From contig CAJNDS010000035.1 of the NCBI GenBank assembly GCA_905221605.1, positions 62,001 through 126,000 on the forward strand: 64,000 nt of DNA, in the 5' to 3' direction. Made by a program: the position numbers and the translations under genes. The stretch is from Symbiodinium natans (taxonomy: Eukaryota; Sar; Dinophyceae; Suessiales; Symbiodiniaceae). The notes under the pieces are model-generated. The model searched no databases, was not told the origin of the DNA, and worked only from the letters and a program-made list of their open reading frames with translations. This document shows positions 35,969 to 48,919 of the stretch, piece by piece. The first letter of the stretch is position 1, and every line of letters begins with the position of its first letter.

Positions 35969-36098
35969 ATATTAAATGTACTGAAAGGATCTTACTTTAA
36001 GGGCAATGAACAGCGCGCCTTTTAGTACATTTAATATGGGCCCCTTTCACTCTTTATAAAGCCAACATTAAAATCATTACGGCGCGCGTGAACTTGCC
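35969..36098. repeat. Fold-back (MITE-like) element
   Basis: ATATTAAATGTACTGAAAGG-type arm at 35969-35988 pairs with 36018-36037 (one mismatch). A second, outer pair links GGGCAATGAACAGCGCGCC (36001-36019) to 36081-36099 imperfectly. No coding sequence. Confidence 0.65.
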
Positions 36099-36099
36099 C

Positions 36100-37340
36100 G
36101 TAATTTGATATTGGATTCAGGGTCTACTCACTGCTGGCACTCCAACATGAGGGCACCCCTCCAACATGAACAGACTTTGTTCCTGCCGGTTGTTCCAGGC
36201 ACTTTTCCAGCAGAAACAGAAGCGTTACAAGCCTGGATCACCGAAGCCTGGTCGCTAAAGGGTTTTGGAATTTTGCCAAGGTCTTGCAAGGCCTCGTCGA
36301 AGGTCTTTGCTCGGACAGCCGAGACCGGCGAGATTGAGATCCTAGTGCCGGATTCTCACGCAAAGGAAGAGCTTGAGGCTTCTTGTTGTGTGCCTGCAGC
36401 TGGTGTAGCCGAACCGGCCCGGGAGGCTGCGGAGGCCCCAGGCTATGCGGGCCTAGTTGGGCCATCGATGCTTGCTACAGCTCTTGCAGTGGGTCTCTTG
36501 GACACGGGCGATTGGGTTTAACCTGCCACTCCCTTTGTACCTTTTGGACTTTGTCTGGCCGTCGAGGTCGTTGCAGCAGCTCAGGCACCTTCCGGGAGAA
36601 AGAGGTGCCAGTGGTTACGTGACAGCCACAGAAGGCGAGCAGGCCGAGGATGTGGAGCATGGGGCTCTGCCAAAAGCTGCCCGTCAAAAAGTAGGCACCA
36701 AGGCAGACCACAGGGTGCCTCCCAAACCGAAGCGCCAAACTTTCGCCAGCCTTACCGACCAGCACACCACCTGCGAAACCTCGTGGAGGCTCTTGCTTTG
36801 CAGGTCCAGGCGGTTGCGCAGAAACAGGACCAGTTGCTGGGTGCACATTCGGGCCCCCCGGACCCGCTCTTCGCGTGCGTAAACCTCCCTATAATTAGGT
36901 GCTTTCTGGAACCGTCAGACACCATGAGTTGGAGGATTGGCAAGGGTAAGGCTTTTCGAGGCCTTCCGAGGCCTCAGTCATGGGGTTTCCCTTTCAAGAC
37001 CGCAAGGCCTGCTCCATGGATTCTGGTCTTGTTCACTGGGCCATGATACTAAAACCAGTGCAGTGTCAGAGTTCCTGTCACGTAGAAAGACTCATGATGG
37101 TACGGTTTCTAGGGGCGGTTACAAAGGTACGTTCATAAGGTACAAAAGGAGAATGTTGTGCCTGGGCGTTCACTTCTCTTTAAAAGCCCGGGATAATATT
37201 AATAATAAAACAAAGAGAGTGAGTGAATGCATTTATAAGTGAAGCGCATGAAATGCATGAACGATTGAACCAAGAATTTCGCCCCCTCAGAAACTGCAAG
37301 GGCTGCAAAGGGGTTGACGACTCCATTTAAAGACCAAAAA
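36100..37340. other. Unassigned sequence
   Basis: ORFs of up to about 140 codons overlap on several frames without any recognisable motif. I see no gene, RNA or element here. Confidence 0.5.
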
Positions 37341-37349
37341 AGTGTCAGA

Positions 37350-37905
<556 letters not shown>

Positions 37906-38092
37906 TGACAGTGCCATAATTGACGCCATGCTTTTCCTCACTTGAGGCCCTCAAACGTGTGGTTTCAGCACGAAGTCGAAGAAAGAGTGGATTCTTTTTT
38001 CCTGCCAAAGATTCTACGTGTGGCTGCTTTGGTTTGCTTTGGTTTCTTGGGGGGGCGGGGGGGATAAGAACGTCATTCATATTACGTCCATG

Positions 38093-38321
38093 CCCAAAAC
38101 ACTGGTATTCACAGCGTTTTCGCCTTTTTGTACAACATAGCACAAGGATGTGGAACAAGAAAATTTGTCGCAAGCGTCCATGCCTTTGGTCCTCGGGTGT
38201 TTTGCCGTTTTGGTAAGGTTCTTGATAGGGGCTGCGGTTGCAAAACATTTCGGGCTTGGTACATCCTTGCGCAGTATGTTGTACTGAGAGGCGAAAACGC
38301 GGCAAATACCAGTGTTTTGGG
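38093..38321. repeat. Fold-back element with ~60-bp imperfect arms
   Basis: The arm at 38093-38152 (CCCAAAACACTGGTATTC start) pairs with 38258-38321. A loop of about 105 bp separates them. Sequence similarity extends some way outside the arms. Confidence 0.8.
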
Positions 38322-38468
38322 CCTATCTCCGTACTTTGTAACCTCGGACAAAACACCTGAATCCAACCCTCGTGTTTGCTGCTCTTGTTTTCCGGAAAAC
38401 GCTGTAAATACCGATGAAAACTCGTCCTGACAGCCACAAAAACGTGGCGTCAAAAAGGCGCCTGGCGC

Positions 38469-38626
38469 GTACTATTACTCCTACTCCTACTCCTACTCCT
38501 ACTCCTGGTCCTACTCCGACTCCGACTCCTACTCCTACTCCAACTCCTACTCCTCCTCCTACTGCTACTGCTACTGCGACTGCTACTTCTACTGCTACTG
38601 CTACTGCTACTGCTACTGCTTCTGCG
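38469..38626. repeat. (ACTCCT)n / (ACTGCT)n microsatellite
   Basis: Short ACTCCT tract followed by ACTGCT, the same hexamer families as 37350-37905. Confidence 0.95.
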
Positions 38627-38639
38627 CGTGCGGCGAATG

Positions 38640-39185
38640 CATTTCCGCGCACGGAGAGTGTAGCAGGTCTGCGCGCGCAAGTCAATTTCAGTTCTGCACG
38701 CGCGGTAGCGGTAGCTTTTGTTTGATGCCGAGCCCCTTTAATGCGTCAGCAATCCAGTGGGCAGTCTTTATGCGGGAGTGGCAGCGCAGGTGCGGTGCGC
38801 GAGTCGACTCTAGTGCGTCGAATGTGCAGCTGCGAGGCGAATTGCAAGCTCTTTTCAGCCCCTCGAATTGCGCGCTGCAGGGGCACGAGAGTTCAGAATG
38901 TGCGCGCGTGGAATGTGCCGAATTCGTGTCAGGAACCTCAAGGCTGCTAATTCTTCATTTTTTCATCCGAGCAGCGCTTGAAGGCCGTGTGTGAACGCTG
39001 GAATTGCACACATATGACCCTCGCGCAGCTCGACTTTGTGGTGCCGGCGCGTTGAATGACACCGGCTTGTCGCGTGCCTATCCGATGAACTCCCGCAAGA
39101 AGTGATTGACTGCGACGCATTCCGCCCTCCTGAAATTGTTCAACGTTTCAGTGGGTGGATGGCTTTGCTGGATTCAGTGGCTTTT
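38640..39185. other. Unassigned sequence
   Basis: No open frame with recognisable content and no repeat structure noticed. Confidence 0.5.
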
Positions 39186-39189
39186 GTGT

Positions 39190-39400
39190 GCGGGGCTCTT
39201 GCTGGGCCCTGCTGGATCTCCAGCATTGGGCTGCTTGCTGGGCTCTTGCTGTGGGCTCCTACAGGTCCTCCTGGGCTTCTGCTGACTTTTTGTTGGGCTT
39301 CGCTCCTGCTGAAGTTCTGCTGGGCTTCTGCCGGGCTCCTGCTTGCTGGGCTCGCTGGGCTTGACTCGCTTCCACTGGGCTCCTGCAAGGGCTCCTATTC
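39190..39400. repeat. CTGCTGGGCTTCTGC minisatellite
   Basis: Irregular repeats of GCTGGGCTCCTGCT and GCTGGGCTTCTGCT, 10-25 bp each. Confidence 0.8.
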
Positions 39401-39920
39401 CTCGCCGCTGTCTAGCTTGCAGCTGATGCTGTAAAAAGGCGCTTGAAAAACAATTTCTGCACAGTTTTTGCAAGTTGCCTTGCAAGGTTCAGTTTTGAAG
39501 CCGTCACAAGGCATTCCAGCAGTTCATAACATTTACCTTTTGAAAAATGGTGCCTCCACCTGCTGCCATGGTAGAATTTCTCTGCGAATGCATACATGTG
39601 CTTTGCATGCGTTTGCCAAGAACCACTCTGCGTATTCAGCTTTTTTTGAGCAATCTTACCTGCGAATATTTTTTCAGTGTGCTTGCGGCTGAAGCCGTCC
39701 AGAAGCAATGCAGAGGTTCCAGCAGCCAACGTCAAGGTTGAGATGGCGGTTGAGAAGATTTTGTTTTTCCTGAACCTGCCGTCTACCTGTGCGCAAGTGC
39801 CACATGACATGAAGTCGAGACCGTGCGAACAGCGGCTCGCTGACCTTGAGTTGCCGATGCTGGAACTGAGCGATGCAGAGAATTGCAGAGCGGACAGTTT
39901 ATGCGAACAGGGTTATGCGC

Positions 39921-40183
39921 ATTAATGTTGACTTCGCATTAATAAACCCCCCCCCCCCCGCCCCCCTTGATTGATCAATCTCTCCGGCCAGGGCCTCCTC
40001 AATTGTATTCGCCTAAATCCTGGTAGGACGTACTATTTGTTTTAGTATTAGGTAGTAGCACCACGCCCGTAAAAAACGGATTTCCCGGGTCGGATTTTAC
40101 AATTGTGGCGGGTTACAATATTGTGTTCCGGCAGCTGGATTTTACAATTGCGGCGGGAATCATTAATGTGAAGTCAACATTAT
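39921..40183. repeat. MITE-like element with terminal inverted repeats
   Basis: ATTAATGTTGACTTCGCATT (39921-39940) is inverted at 40162-40183 with few mismatches. Inside are a C run (39947-39966) and two copies of GGATTTTACAATTGYGGCGGG (about 40092 and 40138). Total length is about 260 bp; noncoding. The termini also resemble each other as short palindromes. Confidence 0.7.
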
Positions 40184-40189
40184 GGCAGG

Positions 40190-42410
40190 CGTGAGTGTGC
40201 ACGCGAGGAAGAATCATCAGATCACAAAGACTGCGGCGGCGAGGATTCAAGCCATGCCAAGTGTGTTGCGAGTGAGCAAAAAGTACCGTCATCTACAGAT
40301 TCTGAAGCCAACACTTTCGCACTTTGTGCAACACTTTCTTTGAGTTGTGAAGTGGCTTTCGACATGCGAGTCATCGGCCTTTCAGGCCTCGGGCTGTGGG
40401 ATGTAAGGAACGCTTTCTTCAAAATGATCACGACGCCCCACAGTATTTGTAGCTTCGGTTGTGCTCTCAGCGAGGCGGTTGCTGCGGGGTTTGTGGGTTT
40501 CGAGCCAAAGTGTAGCAAGAACACGCATATCCACAAGACTCAAGACAAGTGCGAATCGACGTTGCAAAGTGTGGACCGTGCCGTGAAGCATTCTTCTGAA
40601 GTCCCACACACTACACGGCTAACCTGTCGAAACTTGATGTTCAACATGTGTTCGTGCAGATAGCTCTGGATCAAGGTGTACAGGAAACCTTTGAAACTTT
40701 AAAACTCCTCAACAAACATCCAAAGACTTTTGATTTGGAGCCGCTTCCTGACGCTTGCGCATGGCTTGTTTGGGGCCCAGAGGCTTCCGGATGTGTCCTT
40801 GACAACACTTCACAACTCCCAGACAGAAGCTGAGGTGTGGGTGCGTCCCTAGCCCGTCATGTCTCAAGCCTCGCACAGCAGCTGATTCAGAGTCGGCTGG
40901 GCCTGCAGGCGCAGGTCCAGGTGTGCGTTTGGCCTTAGGCACAGAGGGCACAGAGGGCCTTGTGCCACTTCCAAACATTGCGATCTCAGATCACGGCACG
41001 GAGCTGCTAAGGCTTTTGTGACGAGCGAGTCAATGTCGAAACTGATTCCAAGCGCACGTGTTCAGACCGTCCGGCTTCAGCGGACCCCTTGCGTGTCAGG
41101 GGTCGGCGGTTTGTCGAGTTTTCTGGCAGATGGAGAGGCCCAGAAAGGCTTTTGGGAGATTCCAGGTGCCCATGCCCCAAGCGTTGAGAGGCGCGTGTGC
41201 GAGAAGGCTGTGGGGTACCGCCGGACAAATCTCCCAAAACTCGGCTGAAGACGAAGCCGTGCTTCAGATCAATACAGCAACTGGCCAAGAAGGAACTGCG
41301 CTCCAAGAGTTTGCGCGACAGACGCGTGTAGAGCTTCAGTTGGCGCAGGCTTGGTGGAGTCTACTCATGTCAAAACCGACAGTTTTATTGCAATCTCACA
41401 TGGGCTTTTTTGTGTTGCATGAGCCACAAATAGTGCGAGCACTTCCACAGAAAGGCTACGGAGGACCCGGAGTTTGGATGTCCTTTGCATGTGTCGATGA
41501 TGGTGACCACTTTCGGTACAAGCCCCAAAGATACCCAGGGCCTGAAGCCGTAAGACGTCATGAGGCACTGAGCTTGCATCCCGGAAGACACATGAAACTT
41601 CTGTAGCTTGAAGAGCCTTGCAAAGAAGAGCATTGCAAGTGTTCGACAAAACCTGCGGTCGCTGTTGCCTCTACCATCCCTATGAGTCCGCCTGCAAACC
41701 CCGCTTGATCTGGGGTGTGCGTTGCCCGGCTCGGTGAGATTGCGCCCGTCGACGCAGGTCCCAACAGAGCCCATGCGTGTGGCGCTTCAAGCGCAACTTG
41801 CCCCCGTGGCTGCCGGCTTCCTCGTCAGGACTCAGATTTTTGGGCGTAGGCGATGCCCAGCTGCACTCGGATGTTTGTTCTGGGCGGCTCTGGTGGCTTT
41901 GGGATCTTGATTCCTGAGCTGGTCTTAGTTGTCAGCTCCTCAGAAAGACATACAAGTTGACACACGTGGTCGGTGATGCAAGCCTGCTCCAAGCTTTCCC
42001 ACGTGCACAGCATGCCTTAGAGTGTCAGGACTCAGGCTTTTGGGGCCCTGAAACGCCCTTCGGCTGCCCTCGGCTGTTGTCCTGAGTGGCTCAGGTGGCT
42101 TTGTCCTGGTTCCTAAGCCCCCAAACTTTGCCAATTCCTGAGAACATGCTGCCGCTGGACCAGCTTATGAACGGCGCACGATCTTGCTCTTTCCCTCTTC
42201 GTGCACAGTGATCGGTTTTTGCACGTGCCACCCTGAAGCAGCTTCCGGCAACTCTTCCGTCATGCTTGTGCAGGTTTACACACCCTTTCTCCTTTGCTTG
42301 GGCCACACCGCTGCACTGTCCCCAAACCATTAGCCCATAACATGGTTCTCGTTACCTGCTCTTCACGTGCTGACCCTTTCGTGCTCCGCAATGACCATGC
42401 TGAAGCACGC
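40190..42410. other. Unassigned sequence
   Basis: Frames of up to 182 codons (for example 41058-41606, plus strand) carry no recognised motif. No repeats were noticed. Confidence 0.45.
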
Positions 42411-42412
42411 AT

Positions 42413-42473
42413 CCTGATGCGGGCACGCTGATGCAGACGTGCTGATGCGGACATGCTGATGCGGACCTGCTGG
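42413..42473. repeat. 15-bp minisatellite (GCTGATGCGGACATG)
   Basis: Four tandem copies with one or two substitutions each. Confidence 0.85.
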
Positions 42474-42479
42474 GTCACT

Positions 42480-45285
42480 GTGGCGCTATGGCAACACAAA
42501 TTGGATAAGACTTGGGAGCACGAGGTCGTGCTGCCGATGTAGTACGGTGCCTTCCGTCGGTCCCTCTCTAGTAACCCCAAGATAAGTCATGTCTGTAGGC
42601 ACACTGCATGTTGGTTGGACAGTGTGACCTAACCCACGTTTCAAAAGCTGCAAGTACCGCTGGCCCTGCTGCATGACCAGCGGCTCTGGCAGTGACTCTT
42701 CTTTGCTGTGCTAAGCAGGGCTGTGTGTGCGTGCTGCTGGAGTAGGGTACACCGTAGGTCGCATGGACGTGCATGACATCGCATGGACATGGGCGGGTCT
42801 TGAAGGTCACAGTCTGGCCCTTCAAACGCATGACAGCTTTCCCGAAGAAGACGACGAAGGTGCGTGGCATGTGAGTTTTCCTTCCCTGCCAAGTGCTCGG
42901 AGCAGTATGTCGCCTGCACGTGCACTACACGACCAAGATCGGAGCATCCTGGTCTCGCCGACCATGTCGGCCCTCTTTTGGCACGGCTCGGGAGCACATG
43001 CCGCACTCCTGCGGCCGTCTGCGGCCAGACCACCGTGTCAGATGTGCTGCCACAGAGTGTGTGCATGCGTGTGCTTCAAATGTCAGAGTTCAGGTGGGGG
43101 CCTTTCCAAGTATGCAGATGCTTTGGTTCGGGGCCCGAGGCCAGGCCGGGCCGAGCCGTGTTCTGGCATTCATGGCACGGCCAGGAGGCGAGCGTGGCGG
43201 TGAAGTGCGTGGGGCTTGCAGATGAGGGGGTGGTTGGTGCGACCGCGTTCTTGGCTGTGCCACTGCAGCGTTTCCACCCCCTGCGGGCTCAGAAGGCCAC
43301 GATGGGCACGATGGGCTGTGTGCGCCGACTGCCAGGGTTCCGTTTGCCGATGGTTCCTTTCGGTGCATGGGGACATGTGTGGGGCTTCAGGATGGTTGGG
43401 GTTTGTTGGGAGGTTGGTGGCATGGCGGACGTAAGCCAGCAGTGGCGAAGTCCATGTGAGTTTTTGCAGCTCTCAGACGGGCCGTGATGGCTGCGCACAG
43501 CTAAAGTGCTGCAAAATGCGACAATACAGCGATGCGTGAGGCATTCCATGGCATTCCCTAACTTCGCTCTGAAGGCCATCCGCTTCAAGCAAATTGCCAA
43601 GAGTAGTCTGGCCCCAACCGAGGCCTTGAACCTCTTCAAGAATCGCTGAGCTTGCCCCTGACAATGCGGAGCCTTCCCGACACGCTGGACACTGAGCACC
43701 GGACTCCCTGACAGCCTGAGGTCTCGCGAATTCTGAAGTCAGATTCGCTCATGCCCAAAGCCCTTAGAGGCAGCCTTCCAGCAGGCCATGCTACGCTGAG
43801 CAGAGCCGAGGCCTGAAAGTTTTCAGGAATGCTTGGGTACTCCACAGGCGCGGTCGCTTGCGCTTCGCACGCTGAGCACGCTTCGTGCACTTGGCACGCT
43901 CTTGCCTGCTGGCAAGTGAAAGGCAAGGCCTCTCTGAATGCAATCTCTGAATGCAATGGTGGCTGGGACGTAGGAACTTGGAAGTGTGCGCCTGTAAGCC
44001 TTGCTGTTGCTTGTGCCGGCTGTAGAGGCTCTGATGGCCTTTGACCTCCCAAGCTCGCGTGCGAGCAAAGCTGATTCCCGATCAGCCAGGGCTCGCATGG
44101 CTCGCCTTGGTGAGCGAAAGGTGCGTGCTTGTGACCGGTGCAGTCGGGCAAGTGCTTACCTCCTTTCGAGAATTCTGCTGCTGCACGTTTCGCAGCTGTT
44201 TGCCATTGTTTCATTCGGCTCCGTGCCTCGGGGCATCTCCTCTGAGGCAGTGGGCCTCTACGTGGCGGGTCATGTCAGCACAGTCGCGACCCACAAGGCC
44301 CCAAGCCCTGCCGAATGTTCTTGCTGGATTGTCTCCGGATGCCCTCCTCAAAACGGAACCGATCAAACGGTTGGAGCCCTCAGCAGCTAAGTGCCCCTTA
44401 ACCTCATGCAACCTGTGAAGCCTGGTGTCCACGGTGGTCTCGTGATGCAGTTTAGCTTGGTCACTTTACCATGGCTGGCTCCGAAAGCCTTGTAGTTTTT
44501 TGGGACAGGGGCTTGGGGAGAGCCATCGTTTCCATGCTGGCGAAGGTGAAGGTCAAGTCTTCGTCCATTAGTCACTAGCTCCTGGAGGCATCCAGGCCCA
44601 TGAGGCGCACGAAGCAAGCAAAGAAATCAAGGTTACGGAAGTAACCGAAGTCCTGCACAGATTGGCAACAGTTGTAAATCGCCTCGAAATGGATGGCTCT
44701 CCCGACAAGGCTCTCTTCCTCACGCTTAGAGGCACCCGTCGACAAAGCTTGGGGCCTCTGCAGCCTTAACGTGCCGAATTGTGCAGGCTGTTCAACCTTT
44801 AAGGACAGAGGGACATGCAGTTCGCCATGCTTCTTTGGGCCAGTGACCATCGCACTCAGGTGCAAGGTCGATGTGCCAACTCTGAGCATCGTGCCGACAT
44901 GCTGACCTTGGGACATTGGGCGTGTGTCGAGAACACAAAGCTTGCTTCATCGGCCGCGCACGTCGTCCGCCTATTCAGCATCCAACAGCCCCCCTTGAAA
45001 CTGCACAAGACCTGCCTTTGAGCAAAAGAAGCTGCGTTGTCCGAACTTGCCCTGCCTGCCCGATTAGAGCACGTTGGGCAGCACCATTCGGGGCGTTGCT
45101 CCTGGACTCCGAAGTTTCAGAATCCTCAGAATCCTCTGTGTTCCTTCTGGAGTCTTAGAGGCCTGCCGGGAAGGCCTGCCGGGAAGGCCTGCCGGAACGC
45201 TGGGGCGCCGGAGCGCCGGAGCGAGGATGCAACAGAGCCGGGACCTTCGTGGGCCCTGACCTTTTGTGGGCCTGAGCTGATGTCT
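42480..45285. other. Unassigned sequence
   Basis: Overlapping frames of up to about 207 codons occur (42864-43487 plus strand; 43636-44214 minus strand). None has a recognisable domain, and both strands are equally open, as expected for GC-rich noncoding DNA. Confidence 0.45.
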
Positions 45286-45289
45286 TCAC

Positions 45290-46500
45290 TTTGAGCCATA
45301 AAGATTCAGGGGGTTTAGCCTGGCAGGCCCTCTTGTTTCTGAGCAAATCAGCCCTGAACCATCGCATTGGGATCAGTGAAAATTTAGCCTGGACCCACCC
45401 CAGATTCCCAGCACACGCTGATCCAGTTTCTTTGAGCTGATACGTCCTGTTAATGATCGCCACACGCTCTGCGACAAAGAGCTGTGCAGCTTTGAGTGCA
45501 ACGCTTTGCAAGCTCCCACAGCCTTGTCCGCACTCTGACGCCCTACTGGTCTGGCCGCCTGGCCTGTGAGTGGGCCGATCTGTTCGTGGGGTGCGGTATG
45601 GACCGACGCCGAGTTGCAGCTTCCAGTTGCAGGCTAAGCCAGGCGGCCGTCATGCACAATATCATGTTGGGCCAGGCGTTGGTGGACGTGCAGTAGTTCG
45701 CCCTGGCTAATTGGGTGCGAGCCAGGTCATCCGCGGGCGGCGTTCTAGACCCTCTGCTTGTGATGCAGAGGGCTCTTTGCCAGCGTGAATCATGGAAGCA
45801 GGAGGTATCTGGGGTTTGACTCGGACTCCCGAATCAGCTCCGCCAACAGGATCACAGAAGCCCACGAAGTGGACCACGGCCCCGAGGCCCTTGGCGGAAA
45901 CCATGTTAGCTGATGTGGCACACCAAGCGGATCAGGAACAGTAGTCTCTTGGAGCGCTGCGAAACTGCTGCTGGGAGGAGGCACATGTTGGACTCGTCAA
46001 GTGGATCTCCCAATTAACAACCCCCTCATCTAGGTGCAACGTCGAAGCACGTTCTCTGTCCTGACGGTTTGAGTGCTTTTCCGGTCCAAGTTTTTGTTTG
46101 ATCACGAAGAACAGCTAATCCCGAATCCTACATTACAGTTTGCTTGGAATTGTTTATCGAGACAGCTTCACGAACATAGGGCGAGCAGAAGTTCTCCTGT
46201 GTCAATAGGGATGTACTAGGGTTTAGGGGTTAGGGTTTGGGGTCTGAACCTTAAGGCCCATATCTTCACTTTAAACCAGAAAGACTTAGCCCGGCAGGCC
46301 CTCTTGTTTCTGAGAAAATCAGACCGGAACCGGCGCTGTGAGATCAGATAGGTGTTAGCCTGGAAGGTTCGTGCGTTGCCTGATCCCGTGACCCCTCCCC
46401 AATTCCCAGCACGCTCAAATCCAGTTTCTCTGAGCTGATACATCCTACCGTTAATGATCGCCATGTGCTCAGCGACAAGGAACTGTGCAGCTTCAAGTCG
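45290..46500. repeat. Diverged outer copies of the segmental repeat
   Basis: 45290-45480 aligns with about 46255-46480 (shared GGCAGGCCCTCTTGTTTCTGAG). 45500-45785 aligns with 46845-47135 and 47706-47996 (shared TTCTAGACCCTC, GTGATGCAGAGGGCT). Confidence 0.8.
46213..46245. repeat. Interstitial telomere-type tract (TTTAGGG), copy 1
   Basis: Degenerate run of AGGGTTTAGGGGTTAGGG near 46218-46238, next to duplicated sequence. Confidence 0.75.
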
Positions 46501-46629
46501 CCCAGCACACCACAAGATGGCACCGGACCTGACTTTAGCCAAAATACGGGACTTGGCGAAAGCCTTGAGGCTTCGCATGCTTCTGGTCTCCGAAGTTTGA
46601 AAATCTTGTGTGTTGCCTGACCTTGCAGC

Positions 46630-48441
46630 AGCAAGGCATGGCTGGCTGGCAACATCAAGGTCCGCAGGTCTGCTTACAACGCGCCCAGCCGCAAAGCCTC
46701 CGGGGTTTTCAGGCCCCTGTGCCGTGTTGTCGCTGAAGCGCAGCCTTCTTGCACGGCTGAGCGAGCAGTACCATTTCGGGATCTTTGGTCCGGCCTTCAA
46801 AGGCAAACGTGGGATTTCTCGGCAAGCTTTCCGACTCATGCGCAACACTTTGCAAGCTCCCACGGCTTTGTCCGCACTCTGCCATGCTGATGGTATGGCT
46901 GCCTGGCCTGTGAGTGGGCAGACCTGTTCATAGAGTGCAGTACGGACACACGATGAGTCCAGCTTCCAGTTGCTGCAGGCGAAGCCAGGCGGCCATCATG
47001 CACAATATCATGTTGGGCCAGGCACTGGTGGACGTGCAGTAGTTCGCCCTGGCTAAGGGGTGCGAGCCAGGTCATCCGAACGCGGGCGGCGTTCTAGACC
47101 CTCCGCTTGTGATGCAGAGGGCTTTTTGCCAGCGGTCATGATCGCGACGTGCTCAGCGACAAAGGCGATCTGCATTCTCTGAGCATCGCGGCGGTGTGCT
47201 GACCTTGCAGCGCACGTCAAGAGCTGTGCAGCTTTGAGTCACCGAGCACACCACAAGATGGCACCAGACCTCACTTTTGCGGCTGTCGTCAGACCACGCA
47301 CTTCACGTGTGGACCGAACTCCCATAAGGAACTTGGCCAAAGCGTTGCAGCTTCGCATGCTTCTGGTCTCCGAAGTTTTGAGAATCTTCTGTGTCGCTTA
47401 CAGTAGCAGGTTCTGGAGTGCTGTGGCGAGGATGCGATAGCCAGGACCTTCGCGGGCAGCGACCTTGCGGGCATCATCGGCTGCACCCCGTTGCAAGGCA
47501 CGGCTGGCCGGCAACGTCAAGGTCAGCAGGTCTGCTTGCAACGCGCCCAGCCGCAAAGCCTCCGGGGTTTTCACGCCCCTGTGCCGTGTTGTCGCTGAAG
47601 CGCAGCCTTCTTGCACGGCTGAGTGAGCAGTACCATTTCGGGATCTTTGGTCCGGCCTTCAAAGGCAAACGTGGGATTGGCGGCAAGCTTTCCGACTCGT
47701 GCGCAACACCTTGCAAGCTCCCACGGCTTTGTCCGCACTCTGCCATGCTGATGGTATGGCTGCCTGGCCTGTGAGTGGGCAGACCTGTTCATAGAGTGCA
47801 GTGCGGACACACGATGAGTCCAGCTTCCAGTTGCTGCAGGCGAAGCCAGGCGGCCATCATGCACAATATCATGTTGGGCCAGGCACTGGTGGACGTGCAG
47901 TAGTTCGCCCTGGCTAAGGGGTGCGAGCCAGGTCATCCGAACGCGGGCGGCGTTCTAGACCCTCCGCTTGTGATGCAGAGGGCTTTTTGCCAGCGGTCAT
48001 GATCGCGACGTGCTCAGCGACAAAGGCGATCTGCATTCTCTGAGCATCGCGGCGGTGTGCTGACCTTGCAGCGCACGTCAAGAGCTGTGCAGCTTTGAGT
48101 CACCGAGCACACCACAAGATGGCACCAGACCTCACTTTTGCGGCTGTCGTCAGACCACACACTTCACGTGTGGACCGAACTCCCATAAGGAACTTGGCCA
48201 AAGCGTTGCAGCTTCGCATGCTTCTGGTCTCCGAAGTTTTGAGAATCTTCTGTGTCGCTTACAGCAGCAGGTTCTGGAGTGCTGTGGCGAGGATGCGATA
48301 GCCAGGACCTTCGCGGGCAGCGACCTTGCGGGCATCATCGGCTGCACCCCGTTGCAAGGCACGGCTGGCCGGCAACGTCAAGGTCCGCAGGTCTCCTTGC
48401 AACGCGTCCAGCCGCAAAGCCTCTGGGGTTTTCAGGCCCCT
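46630..48441. repeat. Tandem segmental duplication, period 861 bp
   Basis: The segment 46630-47490 is repeated at 47491-48351 with only scattered differences. For example 47234-47440 and 48095-48301 are almost identical. A third, diverged partial copy continues to about 48840. The duplicated unit has no recognised gene, although its open frames are necessarily duplicated too. Confidence 0.9.
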
Positions 48442-48887
48442 GTGCCCAGCTGCAATACCTGCCAAATCTTCAGGCCCCTGTGCCATGTTGTCGTTGAAAT
48501 GCAGCCTTCTTGCATGGCTGAGTGAGGGGTACTATTTCGGGATCATGGGGACGAAGCCGGGTCGACTTGCAAACGTGGCATGGGCAGCAAGCTTTCCGAC
48601 TCATGAGCAACACTTTGCAAGCTCCCACGGCTTTGTCCGCACTCTGACACGCTACTGGTCTGGCTGCCTGGCCTGTGGGTCGGCAGATTTGTTCCTTGAA
48701 CGCGCGAAGGATGACGAGTCCAATTCCTAGTCGCTGCGTGCCAGACTAGGCATTCTTCGTTCGCAGCGTAGCGAGTGTAGTGTTGGGTCAGTTATTGGTG
48801 GACGTGCAGTAGTCTGCCCTGCCAGCCGCCCGACGCCCCCCCCCCCCCTGCGTGTCGACAGACAGAGGCCTGCTGTTTTTCAGGTAT

Positions 48888-48918
48888 CCTTGGGGTTTGG
48901 GGTTTAGGGTTTAGGGCA
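48888..48918. repeat. Interstitial telomere-type tract, copy 2
   Basis: GGGGTTTAGGGTTTAGGG at the end of the segmental duplication block. Confidence 0.85.
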
Positions 48919-48919
48919 A

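Noticed and set aside
42864-44214. Possible host gene from 200-codon frames
   Set aside because: Both strands are equally open, no motif is visible, and GC-rich composition explains the lengths.
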